A stretch of 64,000 nucleotides of DNA from Solea solea (taxonomy: Eukaryota > Chordata > Actinopteri > Pleuronectiformes > Soleidae). Shown here piece by piece: positions 12,401 through 25,644 of this stretch. A model generated the notes under the pieces. That model made no database searches and was not told the origin of the DNA. It saw nothing but the letters and a program-made list of their open reading frames with translations. The position numbers and the translations under genes were made by a program. The stretch lies in assembly GCF_958295425.1 (NCBI RefSeq), contig NC_081149.1, positions 23,235,964 to 23,299,963 on the forward strand, read 5' to 3'. Numbering within the stretch: position 1 is the first letter of the stretch; each line of letters begins with the position of its first letter.

Positions 12401-13898
12401 GGGTTGATTAACTCTATAGTTAATTTGATTAGACTGTGCAGAAGACTTTATGAATGAATAACTAAGTTCTGAAATATGAGGTCATCTCCCATTGTTAGAT
12501 GTAAAGTTTTCAGATTAATAAATCACCCTATTTAAGGAGCAGCATGGATTGATTTTACACCGGAGCAGGAGAGAAACAGGAGCAGATATACATTAGGTCG
12601 ATAGATGCTTATGTGATATGGATCTTCTGTCTCTTCCCCCTCGTCCATCTGCCTTCTTTTCCTGTGGAGATGCCCTGTTTTATATCCAGCCATTAAGGTT
12701 GATTAGCACTTTATCTCCTGGCTGCTGATTCCTCCTTACCCAGCGTCACCCACACACCAGTCACTATAACAAGGACGACGGTGGCAGGTGTTGCACTCGG
12801 TGTGTTTGAGTTGCTTTTCTATCGTTTTCTATCAAACCAGTCTGGTCATTGTCCTCTGATCTCTGATTTTCACCCAGAGAACAGATGCTCGCTGGATATT
12901 TTCTCCTTTTCACACCATTCTCTGCAAACACTAGAGATGCTTGTTGACATTTAGTCTCCTGGTTGCAAAACAAACTGAAACCTTGAGTTCGCAAATGGAC
13001 CGGCGGCACCATGTCGGGTTTTGAAATTGGAAAATTCAGAGGCTTCACCTGGAATCAGGCACAAGCCGCCTGTCACGCTGGTTCACTTGTATGCGCCATG
13101 CTTTATTGTCTATTTTGTGATACACTCCACTTTGAGAGTCCGTTGTTGACTCTCTACTAGTAATTAACAGGTTTTCAGTGTCATGTCAACAGTAAATCAG
13201 TTGACAATTATCATTATTATCTACCTGTGGCCTTGGATAATCGACTGTCGACAGATAATTGTAAACTAATGTATGGTTTAACGTTTACTTGACAATAAAT
13301 AAACACATAAACCATAAAAATGTATCACACATGATCCTGTGGATTGAGACTAATAGGAGGCGGAGACAATCTGCAGAAAAGAAATTAAATGGTGGTTAAA
13401 CACTGCAAACATGGTATTTATATTCCACAGTGTCAGTGTTAAAGTCTGTAGACAAACACTTGAAGCACAACTGCCAGTTAATTGTATTATGTCACTTATC
13501 AAGTGAATTGAATCTGTTGACATGACACTGAATACCTGTTGATGACTGATAGAGAGTCAACAATGGACTGTCAAAATAAAGTGTTACCCTATTTTCCTCT
13601 AAATGGAAACGCAATTTACAAAACTGACGTCGCGTTCGCATTACACACGACCTGAAAGGACCAATCGACACCATTAACTCCTCAGGAAAATGTGAGTAGT
13701 TGAGTGATTGAGTGAATAAAGTAGAAGCTCGTTTCCCCATGTATGATGTAGTAGATGGAGTTCCCTCTTGGTGGCTAAACCTACTCCCTAAGCTTCACTT
13801 TTCAAACCGGAATACTATGTCCATTTTTTAAAATATACAATATAAAAACCATTAACACACAAGTAATAATGGGTAGTGACTCCACAGACTCCAGCCTC
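9401..13898. other. Long noncoding stretch
   Basis: No coding gene recognised. 11290-11400 contains GTACCTGGTGCC-type sequence related to 52890-52930, probably an old interspersed repeat. A short (TA)n occurs at 12340-12352. Confidence 0.5.
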
Positions 13899-14443
13899 TT
13901 AAAGGTAGGGGTCGGAGATCCTGGTAAAACTGTTAGATCAGGCAACATTTTAATTAAAAAGTCCAAGCCCCTTTTCTTCCGACTTCCCCTCGAAGCTCCG
14001 CCTCCAGAGCAAAGGAACGCACAACAAACACAGATTCACGAGCGATGCGCGGCATCGCTGACTTTCGGTACTTTTCGGTGACACTAACCTTTTCTGGATA
14101 CTAACGAAAAACAACAAATACTCTCAAAAGACCACAAAGACTTAACGCTAATCTACCTGTGCAGTAGAAACGGAGCCTCCGTGGCGTCATTTCGCAACCC
14201 TGGCGTTGTCTTCTGAGTGAAGAGATGTATGCGCATAGGCGTGAGGGGGGCACATGGCATCACAATCTAATTCATTTTGTTTGGGCCGTTCAATAAGATT
14301 GGACGGTGTTTTTACAGGCATGTCCGTTCCACAGGTGATTGAATTTTTTCTTATTTCTGTGATAACGCATTCATTAATTGGTGTGAAGAGGATTTTAAGT
14401 AATATAGTAAAAAAAATGCTCTAATCTCCCACCCTACGTTTAA
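13899..14443 (+). mobile_element. Interspersed DNA element with TTAAAGGTAGGG ends, copy 1
   Basis: Left end TTAAAGGTAGGGGTCGGAGA; the right end is its inverted relative, TCTCCCACCCTACGTTTAA. It is shared in opposite orientation with 39485-40236. Both ends abut TTAA, which would fit TTAA-targeting families, but the superfamily is inferred only. No coding capacity. Confidence 0.6.
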
Positions 14444-15236
14444 TGGATCCTTGTCGGAAAGTGGAAGTCACTGGAGCAGCAGTGACCTGTAACAAAGAAG
14501 AACACAAAAACATGGAGAAAGCCCGAGCTGAAAAATAGGTGGTTCTGTCGACAGATGTGTGGAGTTTATTATTTCAAAACCGTTTGGGCAGCACCAGACC
14601 ATGTATGCTGGATGTGCAAATGAGATATGAAGATAGGAATGATTTACAGTGTTTAAGGGCTGTATAATGTTGTAATTGTTCCAGCCTTCCTTCTGTCAGG
14701 AGGCACAACCATATGTTTTCATATATTTACATTTCATTAAAATTAGAATGAACACTTCTGCTGTTTTTTTCCCTCCGCGGGAATATAACTCAAGTACGGA
14801 GAACAGGTGGCCGCATGTCACAACACCATTTTTCCTCCTCCTTCTTTTAAAAGTCAAGTTTAACTTTTCCATTTCTTTTTCACTCGAAGACCTTTAACCT
14901 TTTACAGATGAAAACGTCGGACAAGTGAGGTAACGTGAGGTCGAGAGTAACAATCCCTTTAAGTGCTTTACGTCTCGCAGAGAAATGTACTGTGTTTACA
15001 GCGTGTGTAATGTAATTCAACAGCTGGCAGTGTGTGGCATCACAGTGGCCATGGTGATTAATGTTTCTCTTAAAAGGGTGACCGTGTCCTGCAGTTTAAC
15101 TGTTTATTTACACCCTCCCACTTGAAGAGGAGAGACCCACACAGCTGCTTGCGTGACTTCACACTGAGTGACCCTCCATCGAGAGCCTGGTGGGGGGGGT
15201 CCGTCCCTCCTCTTTTATTGTTTAATTTGTACAGAA
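14444..15236. other. No feature recognised
   Basis: Ordinary noncoding sequence; a G8 run near 15194. Confidence 0.5.
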
Positions 15237-15573
15237 AAGGATTAGGGCCACACAGGGCAAAAATATTTGAGTTCTGAATTTAAACACAGTTAAAGTCAGA
15301 ATTCTGACTTTCTCAGAATTTCTGGCGTTATTCTCAGAATTCTGACTTTAAACTCAGAATTTCTGACTTTATATTCTGAATTCTGACTTTATTCTCAGAA
15401 TTCTGAATTTATACTTTGAATTCTGACTTTATACTCTGAATTCTGGCTTTATACTTTAAATTCTGACTTTATACTCTGTATTCTGACTTTAAACTCAGAA
15501 TTTCTGACTTTATACTCAGTATTCCTAAAGTCAGAACTCAAATAGTTGTCCCCTGTGTGGCCCTAATCCTCTT
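15237..15573. repeat. Inverted-repeat element filled with AATTCTGACTTTA units
   Basis: AGGATTAGGGCCACACAGGG at the left is answered by CCCTGTGTGGCCCTAATCCT at the right. Between them lie about 15 imperfect repeats of TCTGACTTTATACTC / AGAATT. The ends look like a transposon, the inside like a minisatellite. Confidence 0.75.
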
Positions 15574-15830
15574 CTGTAAATTTATTAATGGGGATTGTGG
15601 ATGATACGGATTCTGACTTTATTCTCAGAATTTCTGGCGTTATTCTCAGAATTCTGACTTTATTCTCAGAATTCTGACTTTAAACTCGGAATTTCTGACT
15701 ATATATTCTCAGAATTCTGACTATATACTTTGAATTCTGACTTTATACTCTGAATTCTGACTTTAAACTCAGAATTCTTAAAGTCAGAACTTTTTGTCAA
15801 TGGGGATTGTAGCTGATAAGGATTTAAGCA
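15574..15830. repeat. Second AATTCTGACTTTA repeat block
   Basis: The same unit resumes, bounded by near-identical direct repeats AATGGGGATTGT at about 15587 and 15800. Probably part of the same array as the preceding element. Confidence 0.7.
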
Positions 15831-16509
15831 CTGACTGCATATGATTAAAGCTTCTTTGGGCTCTAGAGCAGTAGCACTTCTCTCAGTTTTATATGAACAC
15901 GAGAGTTTCATACGTGCGATGCATTCGCTGACTCCGTTAGCTGCTGACAGCTGAGTCTACAGATCTGTTCATTGCTTTGCCATCAAGTGTGTTCAACCGT
16001 AAACACGTCCACACTTTGCTTTCACACATTTCTGCTCGCTTTTGTCCTCTATTGTCACCGCAGAGCAACATCACTGTTGTCTTCCCTTGATGAGCAAAGA
16101 CGGTCTGGATACAGGCCAAGCTGCCTTTACAGCTCCCTCTGCTCCCTCTGCACTTTCCTTTCCTAGTTAGAATGGATATCCATATTTCAGATTAAACTGA
16201 CAGCCTTATGTGTCTCACTGATTAATGATGGCAAAATATTGTAACCCAGTTCTCACAGTAAGTGGTGACAAGTATGTTTTACTGTTTTACTATTATATTG
16301 AGTAGATATTTCAAACCTATACCAGGGCAAATATTGATATTTTAATTAACAAATAAAGCCACTCTGAAGTAAAAGGTTTTTACTAAAGAAAAAATAGAGA
16401 AATCCTGCACTTTCAACTTTTTGAAAAGTGCGTTTTCTTCATTTAGACAGATATTGTGATGTGTCGCTATGTGATCGTCTTGCAATATGTAGATTATCAA
16501 AGAATCGTT

Positions 16510-16776
16510 GTATCTGGAGCGATTCTTTTCATAATTGATTATTTTCACGATTAATCGAGTCGTCGCTTGGTCCATAAAATGTCAGAAAACGTTATCAGTG
16601 TTTGTCAAACTTTAGCCACAAACCAAAATGATTCACTTTTCATCATGTCTTCGTTATATGGAGCGAAAGAAACAAATAATATATTCACATTATTAAAAAA
16701 GCTTCAAACCGATTAATCAATGAAAATAGTTGACGATTCATTTAGTAATCAATTAATAAACGAGTAATTGTTTCAT
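16510..16776 (+). mobile_element. Non-autonomous hAT element, TAGAGCTG family, copy 3 (diverged)
   Basis: Recognisable through GATTATTTTCACGATTAATC, GGTCCATAAAATGTCAG and the closing GTAATTGTTTCATCG. Both ends are eroded. Confidence 0.65.
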
Positions 16777-18203
16777 CGTGGTATTGGGGACCATGTGTTG
16801 TGTATGAGTCATAACTTCATTACAAGCATGTTACAGTGTGTCAGTTTCGATGATTACTGTTCTTGTTGATGTTACGTCCTTCATCTGATAACAGGCTCTG
16901 TCAAGCAGTACTATCAGACCCGACTGAGGGAGCGTTTGTGTATACAGTGGCAGCTCAGGGACAGACACGGACGTGTGTACAGCGAAGTGAATTGAACACT
17001 TGCTATACTGGGAAACTCAGAGAGAGAGAGAGTCATGTGGAACTGATTCAATCAGCGTTTGGGTGAACTCGTCTGACAATGGTTTAAAAACAGACATTTG
17101 CTGCTATTAAAAATTTAATGTTAACAGTTTTGAGTAAAAAAAAAGCCCAGACAGAAATTGCTGACCCTAAAAAGTCTCGGTGAATGACTGCTCTCGAGCG
17201 CTCTTGAACCAGGGTCTGGTTCAGTAATGCCGAGTGTGTTGTGCCATAAATACTTTTTTTATTTAATTCAGTGTGTGTATTCATGGTTATTTATTTACAC
17301 GTCTTATTTGCACAAGTGGTAACCACGGCAACGCACAGTGCAGTTTACATTGCCTGCGTTTTGGCTGCGTTGGGGTTGAGATGGGGCTCAGATGGAACTC
17401 TCCTGGGCTTGAGTTTGAACGGAAAAATGCAAACCATGCAGCGTTCCAGCTCCGGCGTTCACTGGTTCATAAAGTACATATATTTTTAGTGTCTCATTTC
17501 AGTTTCAGCCTGAGCAGTTTCCACATGATTTGTCATGTGTGTGTTATTACATTATAGCTGATGTAATATGTTTTTATACCTACAGACTGCGGTGGGATTA
17601 TAATTGAGACACTGAGATTCTTTTTTTAAAATTAAAAAGCGTCTGGCTACGATAAAGAGATCGAGGCTGGAAAGGAAGCAAAGGACACCTGCAGGCAGCT
17701 TCTAGTTTTCTCCCCTCTTTTTCACTTCCAATAGCTCAATTTTCAGAATGACTTTAAACTGATAATATCACATATATGTGTGTGTGTGTTAGATTGGATT
17801 GGCAAGGAGCTGAGAGAGGAATTAGAGGTCATATTCGAGGAAGGGATTAGAAGAGGAAGTGGAGCTCAGAGGGACGGAGGCTAGACTAGAGGTTATTAAG
17901 TCCGTTTAATAAGAGCACAGTGGAGGCTTCTCTTCCCACCACCAACACTGTGACCTCGGGTTCATGGAGTTGTTGTTCAGTTTTTGAGACCTCCATCCGT
18001 TTTGGTTGTACACATTTCCAGGCACTAAATATCTGCGTGAGGTTGCATGTAATTAACAGCTTGACTTGAATTGTAAGGCAAATGCAATGGAAACAGATCC
18101 AGCAAAGGAAGGATGATGTTTATAGATCACATGACAGATGCATCGCTCCAGCCTCAGTGTTTTACTGCACTGTAAAAAAACAGCAGAGGTGGTGAGTTTG
18201 AAC
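16777..18203. other. No feature recognised
   Basis: Noncoding sequence with a short TG run at 17776-17790. No gene or repeat family identified. Confidence 0.5.
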
Positions 18204-18511
18204 TAGAGCTGCAACTAACGATTATTTTCATAATCGATGAATCTGTCGATTATTTTCTCGTTTGGTCCCTAAAATATCAGAAAACCTTAAAAAATATAAT
18301 AAACCTGGAAATGATGATGTTCTCGAAAGTCTTGTTTTGTCCACAAACCAAAATGATTCACTTTTAATGATTTCTTTGTTATGCAGAGTAAAGAAATTAA
18401 GAAAATATTCACATTTAAGAAGCTTAAACAATCAGAAATCTTCTTTTAATCATAAAAAAAACTTCAAACCGGTTATCGATTATCAAAATAGTTGTCGATT
18501 CATTTAGTAAT
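18204..18511 (+). mobile_element. Non-autonomous hAT element, TAGAGCTG family, copy 4 (3' truncated)
   Basis: Starts TAGAGCTGCAACTAACGATT, follows the consensus, and stops after CATTTAGTAAT, missing the right terminus. Confidence 0.8.
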
Positions 18512-20494
18512 AAGCATGATATTTAGTTTTGATCATTCTTCGTGCTCTTTATTTACTCAAAACCATATGGGACCGGCATAACTGACCCACTTTGAGCCCA
18601 TGACCAGTTAGTACACCAGGTACCCGGGTGGGCATGTGCTTGAAGTGAAGAAGACGCAGGTGGAGCCATCATGGAAACTGTGGACAAACCCCGTTGTGAC
18701 CCCTGTTGACAGCTCAAATAGAAGCCTTATGGGGCCCACATGGACATGCTGGCTTGGTGGGACACTTTTTAGGACCGTGCCGTACCGTACTGTACTGTAC
18801 TGTACCATGATGTAAACACAGCTATAAACCCATGTGAAACACAAAGAGATCTGTTTGAATGTGCCACTAAAATATAATGATTCCTCAGAAATCACCTTCA
18901 GCTGCCTCGGCTTTCTGCATCATTTTATTAGAATAATAAAAATGTCACACCCCGGGCGCTTAAGAGAATTAATATTGAACCCGACATAAAGAAACATCAA
19001 TATTTGTGGTAGATAATCCAGATTCAGCCTGGCCATCAGATTAGGATGATTGTTCCTACATGTTTCCAGCAGCTGGGTCAATTATGCAGCTTCTGCAGAA
19101 TGATCAACATCAGGAGTGAATGGAGAGCGATGGATGGGGATGGGGGGGGGGTGTAGTGCAGACGTGCCAGCTCATGCACATGAACTGGAGAGGAGAGGCG
19201 AAGGGAAGGTCAGCCATGGACGACATTCTTGGCTGCCTTCACACTGGATGAGCATTATATAGGGAGAGAACGGGGAGGAGGGAGGACAACGAGACAAAGC
19301 AGGCAGGTGGAGGAGGAGACACTGCAGGGGGGTGTGTGTGTGTGTGTGTGTGTGGGGGGGGGGGGGTAGTGGAGTGCTTTGATTTCAGAAGGTCAGTCTT
19401 TGCTTTTACATCATTTTGTGTGTGTGTGTGTAGTGTCCTTATATCATTAGTTAAAATTATGATTAATGAAAAGGTCATTTTTAATTTGGCTGTAAAAAAT
19501 ATATATATTTCATATATTTTTATATGAAATATGGACGTCCTGCAGCTACAGTATGTATACATATAGATATATATATACAGTATATATACACACAAACATT
19601 AAAGTTTGTCCTAGAATATAGAAAGGAGTACATCTGAATAGGCTTTTCATCTGTCTCTCTGCCTCATGCTGCTGAATGCTCAGGGATAAATATCTTATTT
19701 TCAACTTATTTCCCACTCACTTGGCCGTGAATTATTTGCTTTTTTATAGAATATATGAAGTGCAATGTATGCACGTTTTTGAAGGTAATGCAATTTACTG
19801 AAGAATGAGATTCAGTGTGACTTCCGTTTTCCAAGGACGTCTCTAAAAGCGTCCATAAATTTGCCTCGGAAATCGTATTACAAGCACGCTCCATCAGAGC
19901 TCCGGAAATCAATCAAGGCGATCCAGTATTGTTTGTACATAATCAGTTTAAAAATAATAAAAAACAGTGACGGAGAGCAAATCCTCACAGTGGAGAAACT
20001 AGATCCACTCTATATTTGGGTGTAAAAAAGAAAGAAAAGAAGCTGAAGCAATTACCCGGTTATCAAATTGATTGTTGGAATTGGTATTCCCATAATTTAT
20101 ACAGCAGAATGCAGAAAAAATAGCCTTCTCTCACCCAGAGTTGATCTCATTGTCACATGACTCACGTTTTTTTTATTTATTTTTTATTAAATCCTCGGGA
20201 AGTGCAGAGAGAGCTGAGGGAGGCTGATTAACTGTCATATTAATGTCAGCTCTGGTGGTTTTAAACCTGACAGAAACCCAGATACACATTTAATACGTCA
20301 CTCTCTCTGTTTTGACTCATAACTACCTGGTAAATAGAGATGTTTCTTTGTATTTGCATCTTCCTGGTCTCCATAGCAACAAATTGCTAGGCAGATTTGA
20401 GTGACACTGCATATATTTATGTCCAGTTGCACCAAAGATTGAGCCATTGTCTCTTTTCTTTTTACCTGTTCATACCGTTTGTATTCCAGTGGTG
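18512..20494. other. Noncoding stretch with microsatellites
   Basis: Holds a GTACTGTACTGTACTGTACC run near 18790, a (TG)n/G-run at 19331-19367, a TG run at 19419-19431 and TA-rich repeats at 19500-19590. No coding gene. Confidence 0.5.
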
Positions 20495-20877
20495 TAGAGC
20501 TGCAACTAACGATCATTTTCATAATCGATGAATCCGTTGATTATTTTCTCGATTAAGCGAGTCATCGTTTGGTTCATAAAATGTCGTTAAACGTTAATAA
20601 ATGACAATCAGTGTTTGTCAAACCTGGAAATAATGAAGTTCTCAAATGTCTTGTGTTTGTCCACAAACTAAAATGATTCACTTTTTATGATTTCTTTGTT
20701 ATCTGGAGCAAAGAATCAAAGGAAATGTTCACATTTAAGAAGCTGAAACAATCAGAAATCTTGTTTTAATAATAGGGCTGAACAATTTTCAATAAATATC
20801 TAATAGTTAAAAAAGCTTCAGACAGATGAATCAGTTATCATTAATAATCGATTAATCGAGGAATTGTTTCAGCTCTA
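20495..20877 (+). mobile_element. Non-autonomous hAT element, TAGAGCTG family, copy 5, with a small insertion
   Basis: Complete ends TAGAGCTGC and CAGCTCTA. Near 20774-20812 it carries about 40 bp beginning TAGGGCTGAACAATTTTC, the start of the second short family seen at 3802 and 22920, so one element appears to sit in another. Confidence 0.8.
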
Positions 20878-22741
20878 CTGCGGTACACACATTTCTTCTT
20901 CAGAAATTTGAATAACAATATTACAACGGCACATTTTAGGCAAGCTAGCTCTCAGAGACGATGACCTGCTGCCACCACCAGAGGGCAGGAAATCACAGAA
21001 TGAATGCAAAGAGGCAACAAAGGACATTTTAGTAACTTGACTTTCTTCCGTGAGTGAATTACATGTGGAGTCAATTAATAGCATTTTTTTTATTTTAATA
21101 AAAATCCAGTAATTCTATAACTCAATGCACTCGTCTGGTACAGCAATCAACCTTCTGTCGTGTGGACGGTATGAAGTCACTGATGGTGCTTTTAATTTCA
21201 TCCAGGTCATGTGAGTGAAGTGCTCTGGCAGACGCGGGCCCCGGTTTCCATCGACATGTACCGCAGATGTTTATTACATTTCCAGAGAATGTGCTCAAGA
21301 AAAATGCAAATCAATGCACCTTTCCATCCATTACTGTTATGCTATGAGGAGTTGAGCGTTAAAATTAACAGCCGGTGGCGCTAATTGTCTTGGCGGGTGC
21401 CGTTACACTCGTCTGGTGTTGCCAGACTTTTAGAACCTCTTGGTTTATTCCCAACATCCATGGGGTGCAATCAGTGGCTGCAGAACAGACAGTGAGCTGT
21501 TTGCTCTTGTAGAGGAAATGTCCTCTCGTCTTCACGTCTTACTAAAATGTAAAAAAAAAAGGTGTTTTAATAAATCTTTATGGTTCTTTACATCGGCAGT
21601 ATTTCCCACTGGGTGCCGTTCATCAATGATGTCAGAGGAGCACTTCTGATTTGCCAGTTTCAGGACAGATGGAAATCAGCTGGGATGGGACTTGAGCCAG
21701 ATCCATCTGCGAGAGTGAATATACATGAGCCTTTGTGATTGGTCCGGTTTCCAGGCGTCAATTAGAACCACTGCATCATTAACTGTGCCCCAGTTAAACC
21801 ACAGTCAAGCAGCAAGGAATTGGAAATGTAATTAACATACCGTGTTCGGTGCTTCATTTGAGGAAGTTCTGACCTTCTCGTCTGCTGCCATTTTTCTTTT
21901 CTTAGTGTATGCCAACATTGATTTGCCTCGTCTGTTTCCATTTTACTTTGTGCCATTCCGTTTCCTATTGATCCACCAACCTTTCAACTGCTGTGAGGCC
22001 TGAACACTTGACAGTTTTATCCAATAATGTTTGTGTGTGCAAACAGCTGTTTGCTGTTAAAATGACCAAAACAGGTGAAAACAGCTGACGGGGATAGAAA
22101 AAGACGACAGGGCTGTGAGCAGTTGTGTGGTTCTGGTGTTGTCAGGTGTTGAGAAGATAAAACTGACTGTTAAATATGATGTTTGAAGGTCAAGTGTGAG
22201 AATTAGTGCCATCTAATGGTGAGAAAGTAGAGCGCAATAAGCAAAGAGAATTGCGGTGACCTTCACATACTGGAAAGAATGTATTCTCTCCATTCTCCCA
22301 CTCTGTGGTTTGTGTCTTGCTCTTACGGGAAAAAACATGTTCAGAAAAGGTTGATTATTTATTCAAGACGTGAATTACAGAGCATTACAGACGCGTGTTG
22401 TCTGAGTTTGGCACTTTGCTAATATATACTGTGAGACCAACTTCCATTTATGTCATTTTAATCCAAATGCCAACAATCACAGAATTTGACAGCGAGAAAA
22501 GCAACGCAGCAGGTGGCGCCCTGAGACCTTTGCACAGCACTGCAGTCTTGTGGTTTTTCAGTGTTTTAACACTGGTAATTCACCTGTAGTCACGCTCCCA
22601 TTAGACGGTCCCAGCCGTCAATCACACATTCATATGTGCCAATTTTCCATCTAAATGGGAACAACATTGAAACTGGTGATTGAGAACATTAACTCTTCAT
22701 GGAAATGTTTACTGATGTTATAAACCAAGTAAGAAGCAAAC
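20878..22741. other. No feature recognised
   Basis: Noncoding sequence without recognisable repeats or open frames of note. Confidence 0.5.
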
Positions 22742-22919
22742 TATAGCTGAAACGATTAATCGATGAATCGATTAATTGATCACTAAATTAATGGACAACT
22801 ATTTTGATAATCGATGAATCGGGTTAAAGCTTTTTTCATGACTAAAACAAGATTTCTGATTGTTTAAGCTTCTTAAATATGAATATTTTCTTCATTTCTT
22901 TGCTCTGGATAACAAATAA
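22742..22919 (-). mobile_element. Non-autonomous hAT element, TAGAGCTG family, copy 6 (half)
   Basis: Opposite orientation. Starts TATAGCTGAAACGATTAATC and breaks after CTCTGGATAACAAAT, where the next element begins. Confidence 0.75.
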
Positions 22920-23246
22920 AAGCTGAACAATGACTCAAAATGTTATCGCAACACAGCTTACTGCAATTTTCAAATTGCATGAGACCCGCAATATTTGTTC
23001 AAGCCAAAATGTGTCAAAATATCATTTTAGATGAATTATTATTACACATCTCATTCTACAGACTGAAGAGAATGTCTTTGTTTCTCACAGAGCTGCACAA
23101 ATATCGCACAGTAATCCTTTCAAATGTGTTTTTTTGAATGAAAATGAGAATAATGATGTAAAAATTACCATTCCCTCTGATATCGCAATCGTATTTCCTG
23201 TCAAAATAATCGCAATTAGATATTTATTCAAACTCGTTCAGCCCTA
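22920..23246 (+). mobile_element. Second short family (TAGGGCTGAAC), copy 2
   Basis: Shares most of its length with 3802-4065 and ends CGTTCAGCCCTA, the inverted form of that copy's start. It abuts the broken half element at its left. Confidence 0.7.
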
Positions 23247-23321
23247 TTTTCGTCCGTCTTTTTGCTCGTAGCATTCTTAGCAGTAGATCTTACAATGGTG
23301 AACAGAAGGAGTGATACCAAC

Positions 23322-23676
23322 TAGAGCTGCAACTAACGATTATTTTCATAATCGATTAATCTGTCGATTATTTTCTCGATTAATCGATGAATCGTTTGGT
23401 CCATAAAATATCAGAAAACCATAAAAAATGTTGATTGGTGTTTCGTCAAACCTGGAAATTATGTTCTCAAATGTCTTGTTTTGACTTTTAATGATTAATT
23501 TGTTATCCAGAGCAAAGAAATGAAGGAAATATTCATATTTAAGAAGCTTAAACAATCAGAAATCTTGTTTTAATCATGAAAAAAGCTTCAAACCGATGAA
23601 TCGATTATCAAAATAGTTGTCGATTAATTTAGTAATCGATTAATAATCGATTCATCGATGAATCGTTTCAGCTCTA
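23322..23676 (+). mobile_element. Non-autonomous hAT element, TAGAGCTG family, copy 7, intact with perfect 8-bp target duplication
   Basis: 355 bp from TAGAGCTGCAAC to GTTTCAGCTCTA, flanked on both sides by ATACCAAC (23314-23321 and 23677-23684). It is the best-preserved copy here and defines the family ends. It has no coding capacity. Confidence 0.92.
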
Positions 23677-23702
23677 ATACCAACTACTGGAAAATCGTGT
23701 AT

Positions 23703-23868
23703 TATGGCTGCAACCATTATTTGAGTAATTCATTATTACTAAATTAATCGGTTTGTAATAATGAACGATTTTTCAACTTCTTCAATGTGATTATTCTCAT
23801 GGTTTTTTTTGCTCCATATAAGAAATAAATCAATAGTATCAATAATCAATAATCATTAGTTGCAGCCC
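23703..23868. mobile_element. Relict hAT-like element with GGCTGCAAC / GTTGCAGCC ends
   Basis: TGGCTGCAACCATTATT at the left and ATCATTAGTTGCAGCCCC at the right, with AATTAATCG-type interior. Related to the 672-1373 ends but much shorter. Confidence 0.5.
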
Positions 23869-25139
23869 CGGAGCGGTATAGTATAGTCAGTAGTAATCAG
23901 TCAGGAAAACGACAACACCTACAAATACAATTCCCCATAAATGGGACGACTTACATTCAGATTTCACCGCTGCGAAATCAGCTTGTGTTTTTTTTCTGGA
24001 CAATAAAATGGTCGCCATGTTTGTTGATGCCTGCGACTCGGTGCTCGGCACTGCCCTCTAGAGGAAGTATTATGTAACGTCCACACCAATGTACAAGACG
24101 AATAAAGGTGTGTAGGGTAGTGACGGAGATGGAAGTAAAACGGATGAAAATGGAGCATAATAATAGACTTTAATGGACATTCAGACGTGTGCTCAGGTGA
24201 TTTATATATAATGTACAGCTTGGAAAACCAAAGGTTTTTTTATTTTAAAAGGGATTGTACACGTAGATTAACATATTCATGGGTCGTATTTTTCAATTTC
24301 TGCCAATAATCCAACCTAAATGTGACACAGCAGAGCGCTAACCCAGACACTCCTGAAGTGGAGAAGTGAGTTTGTTGTGGCTTTAAAAAACAAGCAGACA
24401 ATGTTCCCGGACATAATATTTGCATGTGAACACTGTGACACACAAAAGTGATCTACAAGGGTATGTGTGTGTGTGTGTGTGATCATGCACAGACACACCA
24501 CAGACACAATGTCACAGAAATGACTCTTTTGTGAGAGATGCACACACATGGATGTGCACACGCGCACATGCCCACGCATCCATGCACACGCCATAATTAC
24601 AGTCGCTGGCAGAGAAAACAGCGGCCATACATAGTCAATGAGAGTGGGGAAAACAATGCACCCGGAGAAGATGATTGCTGTAAATAAAAGACTGAATGTA
24701 AAGTGAGGGAAGAGGGAACAGAGGAGGACACGGTGCCACGAGCACACAGGGAAACGGGGATTGGAAAATAACAAGTGTAGAGACGAGGAGGAGGAGGAGG
24801 AGGAGGAGCAGAGCGTGATATAAAGACCCACGACATGGATCTACAACTCAGTTTTCACTTGTTTTTTTTTTTCCACTTCTGTGTCAGTTTGAAATATTAA
24901 TAAGTAAATTCATACTAACTATTTCCCCACATGCTCGGAGCAGTTTGGCAGAAGAAGGAACTTTTTTTTTGTTTTTTTTTATGTAGACGCGTCAGAGAGG
25001 CTGTGGTAACTCCATCAGGTAAAGAGTGAGCAGGAAAAGATGACAGGAGGAATATAAAGGTTGACAGCGGCAATAATTCCACAATGACCTACAAACACTC
25101 AAGTGTGATCCCCCCCCTCTCCCCCTCTCCCCCTCTCCC

Positions 25140-25172
<33 letters not shown>

Positions 25173-25644
25173 GAAAATGATGACATACATACTGTTTGTC
25201 TGGAATCCAGTTACTCTTTCCAGTGAGACATAAACATCCATAAATCATCGGCAGTCAGACATCGACGTGACAAGTTGATTCATTCAAACGTAAATAATGA
25301 AGTTTTGATTATAATCGTACAGCTCACGGCAACATTACACTTTAATAAGAACCGAGCAGCCCCGTCAGTTCAGACTGCATGTTTCATGCAGACCACATCA
25401 TGTGGTTTACAAAAGAGTTCGCAAAAATAAATAAAAGTTGACCTTGACTATAGTTTTGTCAAATTTCCAGTTTCAACTTTGATGTTTAAAGCTGAAATAT
25501 GCAACTTTTAAATAAGGACAAATAATACATTCTAAATTGAAAATTTAAATAAATAAAAAAATCTGTTATAGTCAAACCATTGTCAGAAGATAACAGATAA
25601 ACAGCCACAGAATAACCATGTGGCAACCGGTCGTCATGTCACCC
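23869..25644. other. Noncoding stretch with microsatellites
   Basis: Includes (GT)n at 24464-24481, CA-rich sequence at 24535-24595, (GGA)n at 24786-24808 and a C/CT tract at 25110-25172. No coding gene. Confidence 0.55.

Noticed and set aside
24316..24831. 171-residue open frame on the minus strand
   Set aside because: Low-complexity Ser/His/Thr-rich translation of CA and GGA repeats, no domain or splice structure.
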